From: DAISVY01 sp036826635
GTDB taxonomy: Bacteria; Zixibacteria; MSB-5A5; GN15; FEB-12
Reading direction: 5' to 3'
Length of the DNA: 64,000 nucleotides
NCBI GenBank assembly: GCA_036826635.1
Contig: DAISVY010000002.1
Coordinates: forward strand, 186,001 to 250,000
The notes beneath the pieces are model-generated. The model saw only the letters and a list, made by a program, of their open reading frames with translations, made no database searches and was not told the origin of the DNA. This document shows, one piece after another, positions 9,226 to 16,998 of this stretch (positions within the stretch are counted from its first letter, which is position 1; the number at the start of each line of letters is the position of its first letter). Both the position numbers and the translations under genes were made by a program.

Positions 9226-12200
9226 TGATTCTCACCCGGGTAGCCGGCGTTGTTCCGTTCTGTTTCAATTTTCAGCAAAGCCCGGAAATAGGCTTTTATC
9301 TGCTCTTCGTACTGCGGCGGGTAACTGTCACCGAGAAAATGGCGCAGGCGATCTTCCAACTGCACGTTGTCGTCGAAGATTTCATCGGGCAGGGTCGGGG
9401 GAACATAGACCGGCTGGTCCTCCGCGGAACTGGCCCGGCGCTGATCGGAAAAATCTTTGCGCTGCAAGGTTCGGGTCGCCTCCAGCATCCGCGAATATAT
9501 TTTCAACTGGCGCTCGGTCGTTTCCGGTCCGATATCGCCTTTCATCAACGATTCTTCAACCTTCTCCATCTCCCGGGTAATATCCGAAAGGCGCCCCAGA
9601 ATCTGGCGGGAACCACCGAATTCCTGTTCCAACTGTTCCATAGACTTGCGAATAGCCCCCTGCTCGGAAGCCAGACGCTGAAGGCCGGTCCGGGATTCCT
9701 GCCCCTGGGATGATTGCGTCGGTTCACCGGACTGGCCCGGCCGGGGATTGCTGCAGGAACCCTGACATTGCTGATTGAGCTGATTCTGCTTCTGGCAAAG
9801 GGATTCCATCTGAGCCATCTTCTTATTGCAACTACCCGGATTCTTGCAGTTTTTCTGCTGCTCCAGCGATTCCATCAGACGAGTGGCGGCTCGATTCAGG
9901 TCCACCATGGCCTCGTGCTGGTTGCGTGCACCGGTGCTGCCTTTCTTGGCATCGAAATTCATCGTAGCCAAGTCCATATTCTGACAAGCCGAATTGACCA
10001 CCCCCTGAAGCTCAGCGGCGATAAACGGCGACTCCTTCCCCAGTTCCTCTATCGTATGTTTCAAACCGCGGCATGCTTCGGTCAAATCCTGCTGACTCGC
10101 GGCCATATCCCGAATCACCACCGAACGGGGATCTATAGCCTGAGCCTCGCGAAGCAGTTCTTCCTGGTTTTGTGACAGATTATTGGCGTGATCGCAGGCC
10201 CGACGCATGTCCCTTTCAAGCTGCTCGTTACTTCCGTTGTTCATGGCAAGGTTGGCCTGCTGCATCTGATCAAGCATCTCCAGCAACTCGGAATGGGCTT
10301 TTTTGCCCTCGCTGGAGGACTGCTGCTTGCTCATTGCCTGCATCGCCCGGATCATTTGGCCCATGCTCTGATCGGCCTCGGTCTTTTCTATAGCCTCGAC
10401 AAACTGCTGTGCCTCGGGCATCTCGTTCATCTCGGCCTGCTGCATCAGCTCTCTAAGTTCGTCCGTTTCCTTCTTCAGTTGTTGCAGAGCCTCACGATTC
10501 TCCGCCTCGTTCTGACTCAACCGTGGCAGGGCTTCTTTGTCCGACGCCTCGGTCTTTTCATTGACGTTGCTCTGACGCTTGACAATTTCCTCGGCCTGTC
10601 GAAGCATCGCTTCCATTTTTTGCTGCACCTGCAAACGCTTCAGAAGGGCAAGGGTACGTTCGAGCCGCTCAAGCATTTCCTCCTGAGACAGTTCAAATTC
10701 CTGCATGGCCTTAAGCAGTTTGTCCCGATCCATCTGTTTGAGCTGATCCATCAAGCGTTGCTGGGCCTCGCGCATCTCCGGCGTAGCCACTTCCTCGAAC
10801 AGCTTCTGCACCTGCTGGAGTCTCTCGAGAATTTCCCGGCTCATCAAAGCTTCCTGCTGCATGCGCTCGAGGGACTTTTCCATATCCTTGGCCGTCTGGC
10901 TGATCTGTTGCAGCATCTCCTCGTTCTTCTCGGCAATCGATTCCAATTCTTTCTGGTGCTGCCACTCGGCGGTGCGGCTTTCTTTGCTCTGCGCCTCCAG
11001 CTTGCGGGCGGCGTCTTTGAGACGACGAGATAAATCTTTGCCGGACCGAATCAAATCCTCGGTGGTAGTGATCCGTCGCATGGACTCGCGCTCGGTCTGA
11101 GCGATGATTTCATCAAGCGAAGGAAGCCGCGCAATAAACTGACGGGAATGAGTTATCTTGGGCCCGGAAATGACGTCGTTGTCGGCCACCTCAAAAGAGT
11201 ACTGGACATAATCGCCGGGGAAAATATTCAGCGCATCCATATCCCAGTTGAATTCGACATCACCTTCGGTCTTGATTTTGTCGGAAAAATGCAGCACGGC
11301 CACGTGCTCATCGGAAGGTCGCCCCTGGTTGACCACGATGTACTTCATGACCAGCGAAGAGAACCCATAGTCGTCGAAAATGCGAACCTTCAGAGGCAGA
11401 ACCATCTCATCGGTCAGGTTGACATCAAAACCCGGCCTTACGACGTCAATCGACGGGTACTCGTCGGGCACGGCGGTTATGTAATACTCGATAGGATCGG
11501 GGTTGGTTTCGCCGAGGTGATCGAGCAGTTCGATACGGTATGCCCGAGAGCGGTCGACGGCCAGGGCAACTTCGGCTGTCTTGTCGAGCACCTTAAGCGG
11601 TGTTCGACTGCTGTCCTCGAAAACAAGCTCCGCTTTCTCGACCGGAAGGTTGGCGGTCACTCTCATATTGACCCGGCTGCCGGTCACGGCCGAAAAAGAC
11701 CCGCTGTTTTCATCCAGTGTCACCGGTGACAGACCGGTATAGTCGGGATAGAATATCTCCAGACGGATACCGGTTACGCGCGGACGGTCGACTACGTCGA
11801 TCTGCTGAACGTCCGTCTTGAGACGACCGGATTCAACGTAGAAATCGAAAGAGCGGTTGATCTGCCTGAGCGTGACGCCGAAATCGAGAGAATCTCCGTC
11901 GGCTACCGCCAGATGACTGACCGCGGCCAGATCGACTTTCGTGCTCTGCCAACTGCCGCCGGCCGGGCGATGCCAGATGTACGCCTTATCGGGAAGTCGT
12001 CGGCCGACCACCGTCCCGCCGATCCGGATATCACGATACTTGACCCACTCGGTCGATTGCGGTACCGCGGTCACCCGATAGGCCACGGGCGGAGCAATAA
12101 CGACGGTCGGGTGTGAATAAACTTCGAAGGCATAACGAAACAACCCGGGACTGATAAGCAGAAGGGCCACCGCAAGCACCGCCGCACCGACGAAAAGACG

Positions 12201-12665
12201 GATGTTTCGCAGCACCGGATGAAAACTGACCACTTCGTTAAAATCGACCGACCCGGCCTCGCGCAGGGCTTGTTCCTGAGTCACCCGAATCAGATCGGGG
12301 GAAAAACCGTCGGAACCTTCCAACCGGGAAAATTGCACGGCCGCAATAAGGCGCCCCCGAAGCGTCGGGTTCTTCTGTTCCAGAGCCACGGCCACCGAGT
12401 CGATACTGCCGCCCCAAAGGTGCCCTATGGCGTAACGGCCGAACGAGTACCCTGTCGCCATCGCCGCCAGCAACATCAGGACAATTTTCAGCCAAACCGG
12501 CAGCACCATGAAATTGGCCAGCAGCGACAGCAGCACCCAGGCGAGCACGGCAACCGCTACCGTCGTCAATAAACCGGCCGCGGCAAGAACGGCCCTCTGT
12601 CTGGTGAGAACGGCTCTAAGCTGTCTTATCAGGACCGATGTCGAGGCGAACTTCTTCATATCCAT
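9222..12665 (-). CDS. DUF4175-family membrane protein, long Gln/Met-rich coiled coil
   Basis: Very large protein (1147 residues) of unknown function. Two adjacent transmembrane helices lie near residues 24-46 and 53-75 and a third near 153-175. About 350 extracytoplasmic residues with Ig-like beta character follow (for example RVTGIRLEIFYPDYTGLSPV). From about 520 to 1060 comes an extended coiled coil rich in Gln, Glu, Met and Leu. A cysteine cluster, NCKNPGSCNKKMAQ and then CQGSCSNPRPGQ, breaks the coil near 940-985. The ATG at 12665 has no strong ribosome site; an in-frame ATG lies two codons further in. It is coupled to the TPR gene by a 4-base overlap and is followed upstream by DUF4159, a pairing seen in several phyla. 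The role in envelope integrity is inference. Confidence 0.88.
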   Translation of the reverse strand: MDMKKFASTSVLIRQLRAVLTRQRAVLAAAGLLTTVAVAVLAWVLLSLLANFMVLPVWLKIVLMLLAAMATGYSFGRYAIGHLWGGSIDSVAVALEQKNPTLRGRLIAAVQFSRLEGSDGFSPDLIRVTQEQALREAGSVDFNEVVSFHPVLRNIRLFVGAAVLAVALLLISPGLFRYAFEVYSHPTVVIAPPVAYRVTAVPQSTEWVKYRDIRIGGTVVGRRLPDKAYIWHRPAGGSWQSTKVDLAAVSHLAVADGDSLDFGVTLRQINRSFDFYVESGRLKTDVQQIDVVDRPRVTGIRLEIFYPDYTGLSPVTLDENSGSFSAVTGSRVNMRVTANLPVEKAELVFEDSSRTPLKVLDKTAEVALAVDRSRAYRIELLDHLGETNPDPIEYYITAVPDEYPSIDVVRPGFDVNLTDEMVLPLKVRIFDDYGFSSLVMKYIVVNQGRPSDEHVAVLHFSDKIKTEGDVEFNWDMDALNIFPGDYVQYSFEVADNDVISGPKITHSRQFIARLPSLDEIIAQTERESMRRITTTEDLIRSGKDLSRRLKDAARKLEAQSKESRTAEWQHQKELESIAEKNEEMLQQISQTAKDMEKSLERMQQEALMSREILERLQQVQKLFEEVATPEMREAQQRLMDQLKQMDRDKLLKAMQEFELSQEEMLERLERTLALLKRLQVQQKMEAMLRQAEEIVKRQSNVNEKTEASDKEALPRLSQNEAENREALQQLKKETDELRELMQQAEMNEMPEAQQFVEAIEKTEADQSMGQMIRAMQAMSKQQSSSEGKKAHSELLEMLDQMQQANLAMNNGSNEQLERDMRRACDHANNLSQNQEELLREAQAIDPRSVVIRDMAASQQDLTEACRGLKHTIEELGKESPFIAAELQGVVNSACQNMDLATMNFDAKKGSTGARNQHEAMVDLNRAATRLMESLEQQKNCKNPGSCNKKMAQMESLCQKQNQLNQQCQGSCSNPRPGQSGEPTQSSQGQESRTGLQRLASEQGAIRKSMEQLEQEFGGSRQILGRLSDITREMEKVEESLMKGDIGPETTERQLKIYSRMLEATRTLQRKDFSDQRRASSAEDQPVYVPPTLPDEIFDDNVQLEDRLRHFLGDSYPPQYEEQIKAYFRALLKIETERNNAGYPGENQ

Positions 12666-12737
12666 ATTTTCGACGGATCGGGAGTCGATTTGACCAACCG
12701 TTTGTCTGCTCCCTGCCCCGTCGACCGGGAAAGCCGT

Positions 12738-13463
12738 CTAATACAACAGCGCGTACGTGAGTATGTTCAATCCCATCCTGAGTGCCTGCTCGCGCTTATC
12801 GGGAGGGTCATGGTGCACTTGTTCGTCTTCCCAACCGTCGCCGATATCGGATTCCACAAGGAAATACAGCACCACCCGACCGTTGATCACGAACGCATAT
12901 CCCCGCGGCGGAAGATTGTCGTGTTCGTGTATTTTCGGCGGACCGTTGGGAAAATCATAAAAGCTGTGGTATATCAAATGGTCGAAAGGCAATTCGACAA
13001 TCTCGCGTTCCGGAAAGAGAGCGGCCATCTCCCTGAGAAAATGCTGCGCCATACCGTAAGAGTCATTGACGAAAAGAAAGCCTCCCCCGGCCAGATACTG
13101 CCGCAGTCGTTCCTTCTCCTCGGGCGAAAAACTGATCACCCCGTGACCGGTAGCGAACAGAAAAGGATACTGGAACAGGTCAACATCCATAATCGTGACC
13201 TGCCGCTCAACCGTATCCACCGGGAAATCGGTATTCTCGCGGACAAATCTAAGGAAATTCGGCACTGCCGAGGAGCCCCAGTACCAGTCGCCGCCACCGG
13301 AATAATGCAGACGTGCAACTTTGACCGCCGACGGATGCCGGTTATAATGTTCCTGCAAATACCCCGACCGGTCGTCGATCTGGCGCTGAGAATAACCAAT
13401 TGCCGGCATCAGCAGGGCCAGGATCAAAGTCAGGGCGAAAGATTTCATCGCTACATTGCCCAT
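12738..13463 (-). CDS. DUF4159 periplasmic protein
   Basis: 241 residues with a signal peptide (MKSFALTLILALLMPAIGYS). The body matches DUF4159, which has a ThuA/glutamine-amidotransferase-like flavodoxin fold: LHYSGGGDWYWGSSAVPNF, then YPFLFATGHGVISFSPEEKE, LRQYLAGGGFLFVNDSYG and FDHLIYHSFYDFPNGPPKIH. The family usually occurs beside BatA-type or DUF4175 proteins, as here, but no enzymatic activity is established. Either ATG at 13463 or ATG at 13448 could be the start; neither has a strong ribosome site, and the second directly begins the signal peptide. It precedes DUF4175 on the same strand by 72 bp and is likely in the same operon. Confidence 0.88.
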   Translation of the reverse strand: MGNVAMKSFALTLILALLMPAIGYSQRQIDDRSGYLQEHYNRHPSAVKVARLHYSGGGDWYWGSSAVPNFLRFVRENTDFPVDTVERQVTIMDVDLFQYPFLFATGHGVISFSPEEKERLRQYLAGGGFLFVNDSYGMAQHFLREMAALFPEREIVELPFDHLIYHSFYDFPNGPPKIHEHDNLPPRGYAFVINGRVVLYFLVESDIGDGWEDEQVHHDPPDKREQALRMGLNILTYALLY

Positions 13464-13552
13464 ACCAAATAATATACAGTCAAAGAAGTGATCCGGCCGG
13501 AAAAAAAGCGGTAAGAGACGAATCTCCTCCCTTTCCCCCGGCGCACCGGGAA

Positions 13553-13581
13553 AAGGCCGCCGGGAATACCCCGGCGGCCTT
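13553..13581 (-). terminator. Terminator after secF
   Basis: A perfect 12-bp stem, AAGGCCGCCGGG (13553-13564) with CCCGGCGGCCTT (13570-13581), and a five-base loop. On the minus strand it continues TTTTCCC, just after the secF stop at 13605. It separates secDF from the DUF4159 cluster. Confidence 0.88.
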
Positions 13582-13604
13582 GTATCCGCTATGCGATAAT
13601 CGGT

Positions 13605-14531
13605 CTATTTGAACAGCCGCGGACGGCGAGCTTCCCATTCGACCACAATCGGACTGGCCACGAAGACCGAACTGTAGGTCCCTATGATTACCCCGCAGAC
13701 CAGAGCGACCGCGAAATTGCGCAGCACCTGACCGCCGAAAATGGCGATGATCACGACAATAATCAAGGTGGTCATCGAGGTGTTAATCGTTCTGGAAAGC
13801 ACTTCGTTGATCGACCGGTTGACCGAGAAGACGAACTCGCCGCGCCCGCGGAACTTCTTGAGGTTCTCACGGATACGGTCGTATACCACCACCGTGTCAG
13901 TCAGCGAGTAACCGGCCAGGGTCAAAAGCGCGGTAATAATCAACAGGTTGAACTCGAACCCCAGCAGGAACGTGATTCCCAGCACCGCCAGAACGTCGTG
14001 GAACGTGGCTATCGTGGCGGCAATGCCGGAACGGAAATCGAAACGGAACCAGATGTAAACGATAATGCCGGCCAGGGATATCAAAATGGCCCACATGGCG
14101 TCCTTACGCAGGCTCTGTCCGACAGCCGGACCGATAATATGCTCGGAGTCGATCTCGAAAGCGTTACCTTCGAATTTCTCCGCCAGACTTTCCTTGATCA
14201 AGCCGGCGCGCGCTTTCCCTTCGACCTCGTTATCCGGACGTTTGGTCTTGATAATGTACGCATGCGGGTACTTGAAATCCGACAAGCGGGTGACCTGAAC
14301 ATCCTCGAAAAGCCCCAGCAGAACACCGCGCACATCGTCGATGGCCACTTCCTGCTGGAAATGTCCCTGAATCATCGTGCCGCCCGCGAAATCGATGCCA
14401 AGGTTGGCATGACCACTGCCAATCATCACTGCCGCAAAAATGCCCAGGGCAATCAGCAGAGACGAAATGACAAAGGCCACCTTGCGAACGCCGATGAAGT
14501 TTATATTCGTATCGGGTATTATTCTGAACAT
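13605..14531 (-). CDS. secF: Protein translocase subunit SecF
   Basis: 308 residues, the usual size. With SecD it forms the proton-driven membrane complex that helps pull exported proteins out of the Sec channel. Six transmembrane helices are visible, the first at residues 15-38. The signature LGIDFAGGTMIQG follows it, then the periplasmic P4 domain. The C-terminal RND-like half has GYSLTDTVVVYDRIRENL, with the conserved charged residues, and NTSMTTLIIVVIIAIFGG. It lies 15 bp downstream of secD on the same strand, so they form one operon ending in the terminator at 13553-13581. No yajC is adjacent. Confidence 0.97.
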   Translation of the reverse strand: MFRIIPDTNINFIGVRKVAFVISSLLIALGIFAAVMIGSGHANLGIDFAGGTMIQGHFQQEVAIDDVRGVLLGLFEDVQVTRLSDFKYPHAYIIKTKRPDNEVEGKARAGLIKESLAEKFEGNAFEIDSEHIIGPAVGQSLRKDAMWAILISLAGIIVYIWFRFDFRSGIAATIATFHDVLAVLGITFLLGFEFNLLIITALLTLAGYSLTDTVVVYDRIRENLKKFRGRGEFVFSVNRSINEVLSRTINTSMTTLIIVVIIAIFGGQVLRNFAVALVCGVIIGTYSSVFVASPIVVEWEARRPRLFK

Positions 14532-14546
14532 GGTATCCTCATTTGC

Positions 14547-16274
14547 CTATATGCTCAACTTCTGATAACCCTTACGGACATCAAAAATCGACTTGGTAAT
14601 TACATATGCCGTGTACAGCGATATCAAAACACCCCAGAACAACGTAACGGCAAAACCTTTGATGGGACCGGAACCGAAAATAAACAGCGCACCGGCCGTA
14701 ATCAGGGTCGTCACGTGGGAGTCGAAAATAGCCACGAAGGCCCGCTGATAACCGGCATCAATTGACGCTCGAACGGTCTTGCCGGTGCGGAGCTCTTCGC
14801 GGATACGCTCAAATATCAGGATGTTGGCGTCTACTGAAATACCTATCGTCAAAATAACACCGGCAATACCCGGCATGGTCAGGGTAGCTCCCAGACCGGC
14901 CATGACCGCCAGAAGGAAGAAGATATTGAACAGCAAACCGACATCCGCAATCACGCCGGACAAACGGTAGTACACGCCGATATACAGCAACACCAGAGCC
15001 AACCCGATAAGAGAAGCCTTGAAACCCTTGCTGATCGAGTCGGCACCAAGCGTGGCCCCAACCACGTTCTTCTCGATAATTTCGACCGGGGCCGGAAGAG
15101 CACCGGCTTCAAGAACGATTTCCAGGTTACGGGCGTCTTCGACACTGGCCGAGGAGCCCATGCGGATCTCTCCACTGTTGCGGATCTTGGAATTGATAAA
15201 AGCCGCCGACTCCACGCGATCATCGATGACAATAGCCAGAGGCTTGTTGATATTCGCACCGGTCAACTGGGCAAACCGAGCCGCACCGTCACCGGAGAGA
15301 CGGAAGTTAACGGTATAACCACCAAACTGCCCCCGTCCAAGCGAAATCGACTGGAGAAACTTGCCGAGGAACTGAACCTTACGCTTGAGCAGGAACAACT
15401 CATAGACTTCCCTCTGGTTGCGAATAGAAGGACGGGTCGCCCAGGCAAACTGCACATCCCGGGGAATAATCTGTTGAACTTCGGGCAAAGCCAGCCAGCG
15501 CTCGAATCTCTGCCGGTCTGTTTTCAAAACCGTAAACCCGGGCCAGTTGACACCGGTGGTCGAGTTGTAGAGCGAAGGCTCAAGTCTCGATGAAAACGGG
15601 CGGGTATCTTCCTCAATGCCCAATTCCTCATCGAAAGCATACTCATCGAGCGAATCGGCGGCGCTGTCACCCATCAGTTCGGCCAGGATATCGGAGGTAT
15701 CCCCAGCCGGGGTTTCTTCGGACGTCTCCTCGGCTTTGGCCATCACAGGTTCACCGGCCGCGGTAGTATCTCCGGCTTTGGCCAGCTCGTGTTCATGAAT
15801 GACCGAATCTATCCGACCCATAAGCAGACTGGCGTTGTCGAAATTCTCCATCAATTTGAATTCCAGCAAAGCCGTCTGACCGATCAGGTCCTCCGCTCGT
15901 TCGGCGTTGGTGTAACCGGGCAAGTCGACCACGATACGGTCGGTCCCCTGCTTGGCAATGCTGGGCTCGGCCACACCAAGCCCGTCAATACGAGTGCGGA
16001 TAACCTGAATCGCACGCTCAACAGCACCCTGTTGGCTACCCTCGTCAAGTTCTTCCATCTTGACCCGGAGCACAACGTGAATGCCACCCTGAAGGTCCAG
16101 CCCCAGGCGAATGGCTTTCTGTTGCAACTCCAGCAGGGCGTCGGGATCGGTCTCCTGCATTTCCTGTACATCCGCGTCGCTCATCGTCCACAGCTTGAAC
16201 GTGTTCCAGAACGCTAAACACGCCAGAACAATCAGCACCAAGGTGATAAGCAGGCGCCATCTCTGTCCAGACAT
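14547..16274 (-). CDS. secD: Protein translocase subunit SecD with acidic insert
   Basis: 575 residues. The first transmembrane helix is at 8-27, followed by IRLGLDLQGGIHVVLRVKME (56-73), the P1 base RIDGLGVAEPSIAKQGTDRI, and the C-terminal six-helix half with VGATLGADSISKGFKASL and TIGISVDANILIFERIREEL. The ATG at 16274 follows GAAAGGAAAA at good spacing. Unusual: residues about 163-226, between P1 segments, form a low-complexity, strongly acidic stretch (runs such as AEETSEETPAGDTSD and LDEYAFDEELGIEED) that typical SecD proteins lack. It would lie in the periplasmic domain. Otherwise a normal SecD, cotranscribed with secF. Confidence 0.96.
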   Translation of the reverse strand: MSGQRWRLLITLVLIVLACLAFWNTFKLWTMSDADVQEMQETDPDALLELQQKAIRLGLDLQGGIHVVLRVKMEELDEGSQQGAVERAIQVIRTRIDGLGVAEPSIAKQGTDRIVVDLPGYTNAERAEDLIGQTALLEFKLMENFDNASLLMGRIDSVIHEHELAKAGDTTAAGEPVMAKAEETSEETPAGDTSDILAELMGDSAADSLDEYAFDEELGIEEDTRPFSSRLEPSLYNSTTGVNWPGFTVLKTDRQRFERWLALPEVQQIIPRDVQFAWATRPSIRNQREVYELFLLKRKVQFLGKFLQSISLGRGQFGGYTVNFRLSGDGAARFAQLTGANINKPLAIVIDDRVESAAFINSKIRNSGEIRMGSSASVEDARNLEIVLEAGALPAPVEIIEKNVVGATLGADSISKGFKASLIGLALVLLYIGVYYRLSGVIADVGLLFNIFFLLAVMAGLGATLTMPGIAGVILTIGISVDANILIFERIREELRTGKTVRASIDAGYQRAFVAIFDSHVTTLITAGALFIFGSGPIKGFAVTLFWGVLISLYTAYVITKSIFDVRKGYQKLSI

Positions 16275-16384
16275 ACACTTTTCCTTTCAAAAAAGCAGCA
16301 AATTCACAAAACGATAATTCTTTTATCAGGGAAAACCCGAATCAGTGCCCTCAGGCACTTAATACCGGAACAATGAGCAGATGA

Positions 16385-16852
16385 TTAGCTGGTACCCGAC
16401 GGTTTGGCCCCCACCAAAGTAAATTGTCGGCCCAAAGACCACCATACCTGACAGGGGGTTTGGAGAAGTCCGTCCGGGCTACGGTAACAACAAAAGTCGG
16501 GAAGGTCGGCCCGGCGGGCTGCTCGCAACAGATAAAACCTGGCCTGATCGTTGCCCGCCGGAAGCAGCAAAGGCGACTGCAAACAGGCCGCCTGTTCGGT
16601 CCAGGGACGCCCGCTGGTAGCCACACCATCGGTTGCTTCCTCTGGATTGGCTCCCGGCACCAGATCGATCTGATCGATCGATTCCTCCGACTCGGAATCG
16701 GCCCGGTGCTCATCGACAAACAAACGCTCAGCGGCACCAATACCGGAAACCCCCAGAGCCAGGATTGTCAAAACGACCATGGCTACCCGGGCCAGGAAGA
16801 TCATTCTGTTGAGTATCCGCCTAACCATAACCATAATACGAAGTTGAGCCAA
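16385..16852 (-). CDS. Possible small membrane-anchored protein
   Basis: Not recognised. The open frame of 155 residues begins at a TTG; an internal ATG (reading MIFLARVAMVVLTILALGVS) may be the true start, since AGGCGG precedes it, although at a long distance. Visible are one hydrophobic segment near residues 17-40, then an acidic stretch (DSESEESIDQIDLVPGANPE), then a Cys-containing tail. The hydrophobic-then-acidic pattern favours coding on this strand over the overlapping plus-strand frame. It lies 110 bp upstream of secD on the same strand and might belong to its operon. Treat as hypothetical. Confidence 0.45.
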   Translation of the reverse strand: MAQLRIMVMVRRILNRMIFLARVAMVVLTILALGVSGIGAAERLFVDEHRADSESEESIDQIDLVPGANPEEATDGVATSGRPWTEQAACLQSPLLLPAGNDQARFYLLRAARRADLPDFCCYRSPDGLLQTPCQVWWSLGRQFTLVGAKPSGTS

Positions 16853-16897
16853 TATATGCTTCCACGAGAATTAGTCAAACCAAATCGCTTCCTCACC

Positions 16898-16926
16898 TTG
16901 ACATCGGTCACCGGGAAACATAGCTT
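16898..16926 (+). promoter_or_regulatory. Sigma-70-type promoter for the M16 protease gene
   Basis: TTGACA at 16898-16903, a 17-bp spacer and TAGCTT at 16921-16926. The predicted start of transcription is near 16933, about 65 bases before the M16 ATG. Confidence 0.7.
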
Positions 16927-16998
16927 AACCCCTTGAGATTATTAAGGATATACCAAGGTGTAAAAACCGTGTAAGTTCCCCGCGGGAGGATTAAAACC

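Noticed and set aside
9222..12665. Long plus-strand open frames opposite the DUF4175 gene (for example 10188-11033)
   Set aside because: They have leucine/histidine-rich, low-complexity translations expected from reading a coiled coil antisense, and no ribosome sites or family matches.
16424..16936. Plus-strand frame overlapping the small minus-strand membrane ORF
   Set aside because: No ribosome site, no recognisable protein character, and it runs across the M16 promoter region.
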